Origin: Bacteroidia bacterium
GTDB taxonomy: Bacteria > Bacteroidota > Bacteroidia > JAESSM01 > NORP286
Length of the DNA: 8,117 bases
Reading direction: 5' to 3'
Assembly (NCBI GenBank): GCA_016764115.1
Contig: JAESSM010000005.1
Coordinates: 7,050-15,166 of the forward strand
The notes below the pieces were generated by a model. The model saw only the letters and a list, made by a program, of their open reading frames with translations, made no database searches and was not told the DNA's origin. Made by a program: the position numbers and the translations under genes. Of this stretch, positions 1 through 5,967 are shown piece by piece. Positions within the stretch are counted from its first letter, which is position 1, and each line of letters starts with the position of its first letter.

Positions 1-272
1 CCAATAATTTTACGAAAATCAGCAACAGCATTTTCTTTTTCTAAAACTGCTGCAACTATTGGTGCTGATGACATATAGTCTGTTAACGAATCATAAAATG
101 GTCTTTCACTGTGCACAGCGTAAAATTGTTGAGCCTTTTCCTTTGTTAAATGCAATAGTTGCATTGATACAATTTTGAATCCTGCTTTGATAATATGATC
201 TAAAATTGCTCCTGTATGCCCATCTTTCATTGCATCAGGTTTGATCATTGTAAATGTTCTATCTGTTCTCAT
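1..272 (-). CDS. ndk: Nucleoside diphosphate kinase (3' end cut by window edge)
   Basis: This is the N-terminal 90 residues of nucleoside diphosphate kinase, the cytoplasmic enzyme that passes the gamma phosphate of ATP to other (d)NDPs through a phosphohistidine. The protein begins MRTDRTFTMIKPDAM, with the family's conserved Lys at residue 11 (KPDAM). It continues with the conserved Tyr51, the RPFY segment at 57-60, and the SSAPIVAAVLEKENAV stretch at about 68-83 that precedes the catalytic loop. The active-site His, normally near residue 115-120 of a roughly 140-residue protein, lies beyond the left edge, so it cannot be checked. The start is the ATG at 270-272, which gives the usual short N-terminus. 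No strong Shine-Dalgarno precedes it. A promoter-like TACTTTTG lies about 35 bases upstream. The gene follows rnz in the same direction but 245 bases away, so it is probably transcribed separately. The family call is secure. Confidence 0.95.
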   Translation of the reverse strand, partial: MRTDRTFTMIKPDAMKDGHTGAILDHIIKAGFKIVSMQLLHLTKEKAQQFYAVHSERPFYDSLTDYMSSAPIVAAVLEKENAVADFRKII

Positions 273-306
273 GCTACTTGTTTGTTACTTGTTCTTTTTA
301 AGGATG

Positions 307-314
307 CAAAAGTA
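307..314 (-). promoter_or_regulatory. Putative -7 promoter element of ndk
   Basis: Read on the minus strand this is TACTTTTG, an exact match to the Bacteroidota -7 consensus TAnnTTTG. It would place transcription start near position 300 and leave a leader of roughly 28 bases before the ndk ATG. No convincing TTTG -33 element is seen at the expected distance upstream (about 332-340), so the call rests on the -7 match and its position. Confidence 0.5.
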
Positions 315-384
315 AGAAATCTGATCGAACTATTCTAGACTTAAATTATTCTAACCAGTTGACTAATTTAATAAAAAGTACTGT

Positions 385-465
385 CGTCATTGTGAGGAAC
401 GGAGTGACGTGGCAATCCCCTACGGTTAAGCAAGGCCGGAGATCGCTTCGTTCCTCGCGATGACG
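385..465. repeat. GC-rich imperfect inverted repeat, probable interspersed hairpin element
   Basis: The arms 385-407 and 443-465 pair over 23 continuous positions (paired coordinates sum to 850), enclosing a 35-base loop. In a plus-strand RNA all 23 positions pair: 19 are Watson-Crick and four are G-U (391:459, 393:457, 402:448, 405:445). In a minus-strand RNA those four become A-C mismatches. A further three pairs (411-413 with 435-437) could form inside the loop. The element is much richer in G+C than the AT-rich DNA around it. Its terminal motif, CGTCATTGTGAGGAACG against the inverted CGTTCCTCGCGATGACG, resembles from memory a widespread interspersed repeat with CGTCATTGCGAGGAACG ends seen in many Bacteroidota and some other genomes. 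Only one copy is in this window, so its multicopy nature is inferred. It lies between the 3' end of rnz and the ndk promoter. Confidence 0.75.
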
Positions 466-517
466 GATCAAAGTTTTTCGAACCTTGAAAGTCTGGATAT
501 ATTTTGGATTTTAGGAA

Positions 518-1477
518 TTATTGAAGAACTTCTGATGAAGGTTGTGATGTGTTTGTAGTTTCCTCATTATATGTTTCTCCCTCAATTGCCAAATAAGAAT
601 TTTCAAAAACTGTTTTGGTTTCTTCAAGAAGAGGTCCTAAATCTGAATAACGAGCAGAAAAGTGACCTATAATCAGCTTTTTCACTTTGGCTTTATGTGC
701 AATTCTTCCTGCTTCAATTGTAGTTGAATGGTAAGTCTCATGTGCTCTTTCCGATAGATCCTCCGTAAAAGTAGCTTCATGATACAGGATATCAGCTCCC
801 TGAATAATAGGAATAACGTCCTCATGGTAGGCGGTATCTGAACAGTAAGCTAATGATCTTGGCGCGGCAGGAGGTAAGGTTAATTCTTCATTGGGAATTA
901 TTTCACCACTTTCTGTTGTAAAATCTGCTCCATCCTTAATGTCATTTATCTGATTTACAGGAATTTGATATTCTTCCAATTTATCCTTTCTGATCTTTCT
1001 TTGCTTTTGAGATTCAAGAAAAAGATATCCGGTGCATGGTATGCGATGTTTTAATGGAATTGAACTTACTGTAATTTGATCATTACTTAGCACTACTTTA
1101 TTAATTTCGGTATTTACCTCATTAAAATGGAGTTTATATTTTAGCTGTGTTTGTGAATACTTAAGTTGAATATTAATTATTTCATCCAGACCATGAGGGC
1201 CGTAGATGTGAAGATCGGATGTTCGGCCTTCCAGGTGCATGGAAGAAATTAATCCTAACAATCCCAAATAATGATCTCCATGAAGATGGCTAATAAAAAT
1301 GTGATCAATTTTGCTGAACTTGATCTTATAACGTTTTAATTGAATCTGTGTAGCTTCTCCGCAATCAATCAAATACAATCGATCATTAACATTCAATACT
1401 TGTGCTGTAGGTTGTCTGTTTCGGGTAGGGGCGGCTGAGCTTGTACCAAGAATTGTTAGCTCAAATGCATTCGACAT
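518..1477 (-). CDS. rnz: Ribonuclease Z (tRNA 3'-processing endonuclease)
   Basis: This is a 319-residue short-form RNase Z, a zinc-dependent metallo-beta-lactamase-fold enzyme that removes 3' trailers from tRNA precursors. The signature elements are in order: GTSSAAPTRNRQPTA at 11-25; the zinc-binding HLHGDH at 64-69; PLKHRIPCTGY at 141-151 (His144); the metal-bridging Asp in YCSDT (Asp214); the tRNase Z motif HEATF at 233-237; the YHST histidine (His250); and GHFSARY at 271-277 with the last metal His272. Length matches bacterial homologues of about 305-310 residues, with a short polar C-terminal tail. The ATG at 1475-1477 lies two bases after the STAS stop codon. A GAGGAA Shine-Dalgarno-like sequence sits inside the last STAS codons, five bases before the ATG, so translation is probably coupled. 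No metal ligand appears to be missing. Confidence 0.96.
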   Translation of the reverse strand: MSNAFELTILGTSSAAPTRNRQPTAQVLNVNDRLYLIDCGEATQIQLKRYKIKFSKIDHIFISHLHGDHYLGLLGLISSMHLEGRTSDLHIYGPHGLDEIINIQLKYSQTQLKYKLHFNEVNTEINKVVLSNDQITVSSIPLKHRIPCTGYLFLESQKQRKIRKDKLEEYQIPVNQINDIKDGADFTTESGEIIPNEELTLPPAAPRSLAYCSDTAYHEDVIPIIQGADILYHEATFTEDLSERAHETYHSTTIEAGRIAHKAKVKKLIIGHFSARYSDLGPLLEETKTVFENSYLAIEGETYNEETTNTSQPSSEVLQ

Positions 1478-1479
1478 TT

Positions 1480-1848
1480 TTATTCCTCAAGATCCTTTTC
1501 AAGCTCTTCCATATAAATTAAATCTTGAGCTTCTTCTTGCGTACCGGAAATGTTGAGTACATTATCTAATTGTGAAATGCTGATAAGCTTTTTAACCGCA
1601 TCTTGCAAGTTGCAAAGTACAAAAGTTCCATTAACAGCATTGCAAAGTCGGTTACCTACCAAAATGGAGCTAAGTCCTGATGAATCAATGTATCTTACCT
1701 CTGATAAGTCAAAAATGACATTCTTTACGCCTTCTGCGTTGATCTTTACAAGCTCAGATTTTAGATCAGGAGCTACAAGAGTGTCCAGTTTTTCATTATG
1801 AACTCTTACAGTGGTGAACTTATCTTCCTTATCCAATGTGACTTTCAT
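1480..1848 (-). CDS. STAS-domain protein, anti-sigma factor antagonist type
   Basis: This 122-residue protein is a single STAS domain of the SpoIIAA/RsbV type. Such proteins release a sigma factor or other partner by binding an anti-sigma kinase, and are switched off by serine phosphorylation. The diagnostic stretch is VIFDLSEVRYIDSSGLSS at 44-61. The second serine of DSSGL (Ser57) aligns with the phosphorylated Ser58 of SpoIIAA. An acidic tail (about residues 104-122, ending EELEKDLEE) extends past the domain. No partner kinase, phosphatase or sigma factor gene is in the window, so the partner is unknown. The gene is first in a two-gene operon with rnz, separated by two bases; from memory this pairing recurs in other Bacteroidota. 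A good promoter match lies 29-59 bases upstream. The start ATG is at 1846-1848. The family call is firm; the pathway is not known. Confidence 0.9.
   Translation of the reverse strand: MKVTLDKEDKFTTVRVHNEKLDTLVAPDLKSELVKINAEGVKNVIFDLSEVRYIDSSGLSSILVGNRLCNAVNGTFVLCNLQDAVKKLISISQLDNVLNISGTQEEAQDLIYMEELEKDLEE
1483..1488 (-). promoter_or_regulatory. Shine-Dalgarno-like site for rnz inside the STAS gene end
   Basis: On the minus strand this reads GAGGAA. It forms the last two codons of the STAS gene and sits five bases before the rnz ATG. It is the best ribosome-binding match in a window where most genes lack one, and it supports both the rnz start and translational coupling to the gene before it. 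Confidence 0.6.
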
Positions 1849-1876
1849 GGCTGTAAATTTGATAACAATCTTATCC

Positions 1877-1907
1877 TAAAGATAAATACATAAATTGAAT
1901 TACCAAA
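1877..1907 (-). promoter_or_regulatory. Bacteroidota-type promoter of the STAS-rnz operon
   Basis: On the minus strand a TTTG (1904-1907) is followed after 19 bases by TATCTTTA (1877-1884). This matches the Bacteroidota -33 TTTG and -7 TAnnTTTG pattern with one mismatch in the final -7 base. The predicted start near 1870 gives a leader of about 22 bases to the STAS ATG. It lies in the 75-base gap after the WbqC stop codon, which implies that the STAS-rnz pair is transcribed independently of the glycan operon, although read-through is possible because no terminator hairpin is visible between them. Confidence 0.6.
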
Positions 1908-1923
1908 AAAGTAGTTAAATATT

Positions 1924-2616
1924 TTAGGCTGTACATGTATATTTATGTATGTCATTTATATCAACATTAGCTATAGTATCAAGTAATGAGACTTCGTGTA
2001 CGAATTCCTGTTGTAGTTGCTCATAAGTAGGATAATTGCTGTAATCCATATATGTTAATTTAATGTTTTGTGCTTCAAATAAGGGCTTAGAAGAGTTTAA
2101 GTAGTCTTTTCCACTAGGTCCGGATATATATTCTGTCGCTCCAACTTGCATGAGCAAACCAAGTAGTTTATCAACTTTATCTCCCTTTAGCTCGTAATCA
2201 TTTGAATCAAGAAATGTTGTTTGAATTCCAATAATACCTGACAGTTTTTTTAAGATGTATCTGTTTAAATCGATCAGGCGTTGCCATTGATTTTCTCTGT
2301 AAATATTTATGAGTAAGGATTCTAACTGGTGAAAAAATGGAGCACTTTTATAAGTCAGATTTAGGGTTTTAAAGTGCTTTTCCTGCCAGCTTTGATCATT
2401 TAGCATTACCTCACTTACCTTTTGTTTTACTGCATCTTTATAAATCGGTATAGTTAACCATTGTAATCCATTTTTTGAATAGATCCTGTTTCTATTTCTC
2501 CAGTCATTTTTAGTGTATTGGACTTCATCGTAGAAAATAAATTTATCAACAGCATTGATGAGATCAAAATTGCCTTTCCAGGGGATATAGTTGGATTGAA
2601 GAGCTGCTACTTTCAA
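1924..2616 (-). CDS. WbqC-like family protein
   Basis: This 230-residue cytoplasmic protein matches the WbqC-like family (Pfam PF08889). That family is found in O-antigen and other surface-glycan clusters and has no settled biochemical activity known to me. Recognisable blocks are QSNYIPWKGNFDLI at 7-20, YDEVQYTKNDWRNRNRI at 29-45, LQWLTIPI at 51-58, SGPSGKDYL at 165-173 and the C-terminal FVHEVSLLDTIANV at 205-218. There is no signal peptide or membrane segment. The start is a TTG at 2614-2616: no in-frame ATG exists between the upstream in-frame stop and this codon, a TGGAG Shine-Dalgarno lies five bases before it, and the resulting N-terminus matches where family members begin. It overlaps the preceding acyltransferase gene by four bases (TTGA), suggesting coupled translation. 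It is last in the five-gene operon. A role in amino-sugar modification is inferred from context only. Confidence 0.88.
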   Translation of the reverse strand: MKVAALQSNYIPWKGNFDLINAVDKFIFYDEVQYTKNDWRNRNRIYSKNGLQWLTIPIYKDAVKQKVSEVMLNDQSWQEKHFKTLNLTYKSAPFFHQLESLLINIYRENQWQRLIDLNRYILKKLSGIIGIQTTFLDSNDYELKGDKVDKLLGLLMQVGATEYISGPSGKDYLNSSKPLFEAQNIKLTYMDYSNYPTYEQLQQEFVHEVSLLDTIANVDINDIHKYTCTA

Positions 2617-3245
2617 ATTAACTCCAGTGGTTTGTTTAGAATATGCATAGGGTTCCCTATAACTGAACTGCCATCATTGATATCAGAAGTAACAACCGAA
2701 CCTATTCCAACACAAACTCGCTGACCAATTTTAATATTATTGGACACTACAGAACTGCTACCCAAGAAAGTTTCATGGTTTACTTGAGCAAAGCCAGAAA
2801 TCACTACACCGGGGGCTAAAAAACAAAAGTCTCCAATTGAGCAGTTATGGGAAATTGTGACTGAGTTATTTAATAGAGTTCCTTTACCTATAATTACTTC
2901 CTTATCAATATTGCACATGGGGTAAACTATCGTGCCATCGCCAATTTCGGATGAGGGGTCTATGTGACATGAAGGATGTATAAAAGAAGGAATGCTTCGA
3001 TTTTTTTCATTTAGGCTAGAGATAATTTCCGATTTTTTAATCAAATGCTTATATCCCAGGCAAACATAAAAATCAAGATCTTTGTACTCTTCGTTAATGT
3101 AGGATGAAAAAGGTAAAACATTTTTGTCGCCATTATTATGTAAAATGTCATCAAAAATATGTGTTTCTGATACTTGGTTTGCAAGTTGTATCAAATTACA
3201 AATTTGTTTACCTAATTCTCCATACCCAATTAATCCTATGTTCAT
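2613..3245 (-). CDS. PglD/NeuD-type sugar O- or N-acyltransferase (left-handed beta-helix)
   Basis: This 210-residue protein has the PglD/NeuD layout. An N-terminal Rossmann-like subdomain (IGLIGYGELGKQI at 3-15) binds the sugar nucleotide in known relatives. A C-terminal left-handed beta-helix of hexapeptide repeats runs from about residue 92 to 200 (IDPSSEIGDGTIVYP, VIIGKGTLLNNSVTI, CSIGDFCFLAPGVVI, IKIGQRVCVGIGSVV). The predicted catalytic histidine is His133 in ISHNCSIGD. The GNPMHI ending at 197-202 corresponds to the GxPA-type acetyl-CoA-binding end. Relatives acetylate amino groups of nucleotide-linked 4-amino sugars or hydroxyls of sialic acids. The divergent WecE gene supplies a 4-amino sugar, so N-acylation is a reasonable guess; the acyl group cannot be read from sequence. 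The gene starts at the ATG at 3243-3245, 11 bases after the methyltransferase stop, and overlaps the WbqC gene by four bases. Confidence 0.88.
   Translation of the reverse strand: MNIGLIGYGELGKQICNLIQLANQVSETHIFDDILHNNGDKNVLPFSSYINEEYKDLDFYVCLGYKHLIKKSEIISSLNEKNRSIPSFIHPSCHIDPSSEIGDGTIVYPMCNIDKEVIIGKGTLLNNSVTISHNCSIGDFCFLAPGVVISGFAQVNHETFLGSSSVVSNNIKIGQRVCVGIGSVVTSDINDGSSVIGNPMHILNKPLELI
2622..2625 (-). promoter_or_regulatory. Shine-Dalgarno-like site supporting the WbqC TTG start
   Basis: On the minus strand this reads GGAG (TGGAG with the preceding base), five bases before the TTG start of the WbqC gene. It decides the start because no ATG is available in that frame. Confidence 0.5.
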
Positions 3246-3256
3246 TTGAATGAAAT

Positions 3257-4102
3257 TTATTTAACAGCGATAAAACCTAAATATTTGAATAATGACTTAG
3301 ATAATGGCAGTGCTTTTTCAAGTATTGTATGCATTACATTTGCATGATCAAATCTTTCTTCCTTGGAGTATTGCTCATCATTTATTAATTGTCCCTGACC
3401 TAAAAACCAATGATAAAAGATATTGACTTCTTTGAATCCAATCGATAACAATGTTTCTCTGAGTATTTCTTCTTTTAATCCACCTTGTATATTTTTGCCG
3501 TATTCAGCATTATTGAATACCTCTTTATCAACTCCAAAATTCTTTTCAATATCTTCATCTTTATAAGTAACCATCTCTATTTCCCGCTTAACAATCGGAT
3601 CATGTTTTCCATTTCGATCTAATTTGTTGATCTCAAACCAAAACTCATAGTTTGGTTCAAGGTCTGCATAGAATTTCCCTCCCTGTTTTAATGCCTTGAA
3701 TGCTGTTTTCAAAGTTGGTTCAATATCATACAAATGATGCAGGAATGAATAAACCGTTACTGCATCAAAAGTTTCTTCCTCCACCGGGTAACTTCCTGAG
3801 TCATGATTAAACAACTCAATAGTAGCGTCTCCTCCCAAGTCTACTTTGTCAAGCATGGCTTGTGTTACATCCACTCCATGAATTAGCTTGAAGTGCTTTT
3901 TAGCTATGTGAATAATGAATCCGCTCCCACAACCGAGATCAAGTAAAGAACTGTCTTCATTTGCCGGTACTAATTTCTTTATCTGTTCCTCAACTTTTTC
4001 GATATTCTCTGGTCTAAAATGTGGTTCGCAACTATTATAGTTATCCGCCATTTTTGTATGAAGACTTATATTTGCTTGTATGACTTCCTGGTATTTGCTC
4101 AT
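3257..4102 (-). CDS. Class I SAM-dependent methyltransferase
   Basis: This is a soluble methyltransferase of 281 residues with a Rossmann-type SAM fold. Motif I is LLDLGCGSGF at 53-62, the acidic residue that binds the SAM ribose is Asp78 (GVDVTQAM), and the motif IV region is FDAVTVYSFLHHL at 112-124. A post-motif GGKFYADLEP follows at 141-150. The C-terminal half (about 150-281) is less typical and probably shapes the acceptor site. I chose the ATG at 4100-4102, which begins MSKYQEVIQ four bases after the dioxygenase stop codon. A longer reading from 4222 would overlap that gene by 116 bases and adds a 40-residue leader with no family character. The acceptor is unknown. The position beside a hydroxylating dioxygenase and an amino-sugar acyltransferase suggests O- or N-methylation of a sugar or of its acyl substituent. 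Fold call strong, substrate unassigned. Confidence 0.88.
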   Translation of the reverse strand: MSKYQEVIQANISLHTKMADNYNSCEPHFRPENIEKVEEQIKKLVPANEDSSLLDLGCGSGFIIHIAKKHFKLIHGVDVTQAMLDKVDLGGDATIELFNHDSGSYPVEEETFDAVTVYSFLHHLYDIEPTLKTAFKALKQGGKFYADLEPNYEFWFEINKLDRNGKHDPIVKREIEMVTYKDEDIEKNFGVDKEVFNNAEYGKNIQGGLKEEILRETLLSIGFKEVNIFYHWFLGQGQLINDEQYSKEERFDHANVMHTILEKALPLSKSLFKYLGFIAVK

Positions 4103-4106
4103 TGCA

Positions 4107-4886
4107 TTATTCAGCTTTCTGGGTATATTTTCTTTTTTCAGGAGGAGCATAATATTCGTCATAATTAGCAGGAACCTGGGTATGAAAACCAAGCTTCTGT
4201 AATGCTTGTTGCGATACATCACCTAGTTCCATATCCATCATTGCTCTTGGTATGTCAACTCTTTGTTTCATCCAAGGTCTGCACATATTTATTGTAAGAG
4301 CATGACGCCATTGGTCTGTTTTGTTTTTCCCTCCTGCATGCCAAAGTCGTGCATCAAAATACCACACACTTCCAGCTTTAGCTACAAGTCTGTCAGCGTT
4401 CTCATAAAAATAACTTTCAGTTGGCGCTTCTACACTTTGATGAGAGTTTGGCAAAAACCAGGTCGCACCATTTTCTTCTGTAAAATCATCTAATAAAATA
4501 GTGGCCCCTATGTTGGTGATATAGCCATTAATCATCCTTGGGCAATCTTTATGGATTCTAGCCGAATAATTTTTTGAGTTAGGTGGCATGGAAGAGGAAG
4601 TATAAGCATATACAATACAACCTTCTCCTAATATTTCGTTGAACGGCTCTATTAATCTTTTATTATCGAAAAGCTTAATGAATGAATGGTTATATAAGGA
4701 GCATAACAGCACCATCCCATAATCTTGATAATTATGATCTTCATGGTATTTAGCTTCCTGCTGAATCGCTAAATTTAGCTCATCCTTTATTTTTACAATA
4801 AACTCATGATCCAAGACATTTTCAATAACCGCAAAGCCATTCGCATGAATTTTTGATAAAAGATCTTCTTTGTTATTAGAATGCAT
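4107..4886 (-). CDS. PhyH-family Fe(II)/2-oxoglutarate dioxygenase
   Basis: This 259-residue protein belongs to the phytanoyl-CoA dioxygenase (PhyH) family of non-haem iron hydroxylases. The iron-binding facial triad is visible: His112 and Asp114 in RIHKDCPR, and His183 in RLWHAGG. Arg194 (QWRHAL) is placed to hold the 2-oxoglutarate carboxylate. The segment ENGATWFLPNSHQ at 138-150 is the family's typical strand and turn, and NGFAVIENVLD at 16-26 is the usual N-terminal opening. All catalytic ligands are present, so it should be active. It has no membrane segment or signal peptide. It begins at the ATG at 4884-4886, seven bases after the glycosyltransferase stop, and ends four bases before the methyltransferase. 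Family members hydroxylate fatty acyl groups, amino acids and small natural products. In this operon the likely substrate is a sugar or an acyl decoration of a sugar, but that is inference. Confidence 0.9.
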   Translation of the reverse strand: MHSNNKEDLLSKIHANGFAVIENVLDHEFIVKIKDELNLAIQQEAKYHEDHNYQDYGMVLLCSLYNHSFIKLFDNKRLIEPFNEILGEGCIVYAYTSSSMPPNSKNYSARIHKDCPRMINGYITNIGATILLDDFTEENGATWFLPNSHQSVEAPTESYFYENADRLVAKAGSVWYFDARLWHAGGKNKTDQWRHALTINMCRPWMKQRVDIPRAMMDMELGDVSQQALQKLGFHTQVPANYDEYYAPPEKRKYTQKAE

Positions 4887-4893
4887 CCTGTTT

Positions 4894-5838
4894 TTAGAAA
4901 TTGATCTTATTCTTTACAATGTACAATGGCCTGTTTTGTACTTCCTTTAATATCCTTCCTATATATAAACTAGCTAAACCTAAAAACAAAAGTTGAATAC
5001 CACCAATCAGAACCATTACTGAAATAGAAGTTGTATAACCAGGTTTAAAATCGATAAAATATATCTTCTGGATAATTAATATAATGATCAATAGAAATCC
5101 CAAAAGCGCTAAACTCATACCCAGTAACACGGTTATTTTTAGGGGAAGATCAGAAAATGAAATAATACTTTCAAATGCCATGAACAGGCGCTTTTTAAAG
5201 CTGTAGCTGGATTGGCCTTTTGTTCTTTTTTGATGAGATATCTCAATGTAACCATGGTTAAATCCCAGCCATAATTCAAGTCCTGGCAAGTATCTGCTTT
5301 TTTCCGATAAAGAGTTATAGGCATCAACAAACCTTCGATTCATAATTCTTAATGTAGACACATTATATGGCACTTTATGCCCAGTTAACTTATTGAGCAA
5401 TAAATTAAAACAGTAAGAAGTTACTCTATTAGGAAAAGAAACATGTCGTTTTTTATACAATCCTGTAACAATATCAAAATCATTATTTTGAATGTAATCC
5501 AATAAAGCAGCAATTTGAGATGGGTGATCCTCCATATCCACATTTAGCATACCAACGTATTCCCCCTTGGAATGCTGGTATCCACATGATAATGCTATGT
5601 GCTGACCAAAATTTTTACTTAATGTAATGGCTCGGATAAAACTGAATTTGCTGCATGCATCTTCCAGTAAGCTCAAGGAATTGTCTTTACTACCATCATT
5701 GACGAATATAAGTTCTACTTGTTCGTCAATTTCACTTGTGTTGATATAACTCTGAAAAAAGGCATTAAATTCCTGGCAAAAGTCATCAATTAAATAGCCG
5801 TCATTGTATATTGGAACTATGAACGAGTACTTTATCAT
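4894..5838 (-). CDS. GT2 glycosyltransferase with two C-terminal membrane helices (GtrB/DPM1-like)
   Basis: This 314-residue enzyme resembles polyprenyl-phosphate sugar synthases such as GtrB and ArnC. A cytoplasmic GT-A domain is followed by two membrane helices at about 234-260 and 270-294. Visible motifs are FIVPIYND at 6-13, FVNDGSKDNS at 45-54 (nucleotide-binding Asp48), LSKNFGQHIALSCGYQHS at 73-90, NVDMEDHPSQI at 99-109 (the metal-binding DxD region, with Asn for the first Asp), and KRTKGQSSYSF at 204-214 before the membrane part. Known relatives transfer a sugar from a nucleotide to undecaprenyl or dolichyl phosphate at the cytoplasmic membrane. I chose the ATG at 5836-5838. A TTG start at 5857-5859 is possible but would fall almost at the predicted transcription start. 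It is first in the leftward operon, divergent from wecE. The sugar cannot be read from sequence. Confidence 0.9.
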   Translation of the reverse strand: MIKYSFIVPIYNDGYLIDDFCQEFNAFFQSYINTSEIDEQVELIFVNDGSKDNSLSLLEDACSKFSFIRAITLSKNFGQHIALSCGYQHSKGEYVGMLNVDMEDHPSQIAALLDYIQNNDFDIVTGLYKKRHVSFPNRVTSYCFNLLLNKLTGHKVPYNVSTLRIMNRRFVDAYNSLSEKSRYLPGLELWLGFNHGYIEISHQKRTKGQSSYSFKKRLFMAFESIISFSDLPLKITVLLGMSLALLGFLLIIILIIQKIYFIDFKPGYTTSISVMVLIGGIQLLFLGLASLYIGRILKEVQNRPLYIVKNKINF

Positions 5839-5865
5839 TATAGAAGTTTTAGAAGCCAACCTATG

Positions 5866-5896
5866 TAAAAGTATTAAAGTAATTTAAATTCAACAA
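5866..5896 (-). promoter_or_regulatory. Bacteroidota-type promoter of the leftward glycan operon
   Basis: On the minus strand TACTTTTA (5866-5873) matches TAnnTTTG except for the last base. TTG triplets lie 17 bases (5891-5893) and 20 bases (5894-5896) upstream of it and can serve as the -33 element. Transcription would begin near 5860, leaving a leader of about 22 bases to the GT2 ATG, the same length as predicted for the STAS-rnz promoter. Confidence 0.55.
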
Positions 5897-5933
5897 CAAT
5901 CTTAGTTCATATCACGATTTATCATATTTTAAA

Positions 5934-5951
5934 TATCTTTACTTGATTTTG
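5934..5951 (+). promoter_or_regulatory. Possible -7 region for the rightward wecE-DUF2723 operon
   Basis: Two overlapping candidates are seen: TATCTTTA at 5934-5941 and TGATTTTG at 5944-5951, each one mismatch from TAnnTTTG. Neither has a clear TTTG at the expected upstream distance. The 129-base divergent gap (5839-5967) must hold a rightward promoter, but which of these serves is uncertain. Apart from these elements and the leftward promoter, nothing recognisable lies in the gap. Confidence 0.3.
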
Positions 5952-5967
5952 CACAATAGACTTTCCA

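Noticed and set aside
1550..1801. Plus-strand open frame of 83 codons opposite the STAS gene
   Set aside because: It lies wholly antisense to a well-supported gene and shows no recognisable domain. The same holds for frames at 2518-2724, 4263-4493, 5139-5330 and 6450-6734, which overlap real genes.
1849..1923. A transcription terminator between the WbqC gene and the STAS promoter
   Set aside because: A run of T follows the WbqC stop on the minus strand, but no stem precedes it.
4103..4222. A 40-residue N-terminal extension of the methyltransferase
   Set aside because: It would overlap the dioxygenase gene by 116 bases, lacks family character, and a suitable ATG lies four bases after the dioxygenase stop codon.
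4992..5542. Asn in place of the first Asp of the DxD region of the GT2 enzyme as a sign of inactivity
   Set aside because: The metal-binding second Asp (Asp101) and the later Asp104 are kept, and related GT2 enzymes vary at the first position, so loss of activity is not supported.
5839..5859. A TTG start seven codons upstream for the GT2 gene
   Set aside because: It falls almost on the predicted transcription start and adds residues ahead of the usual short N-terminus; the ATG at 5836-5838 fits better.
5881..5890. Perfect 10-base palindrome AATTTAAATT within the promoter spacer of the leftward operon
   Set aside because: Only A and T, short and in a very AT-rich gap, so it is expected by chance; no second copy supports an operator.
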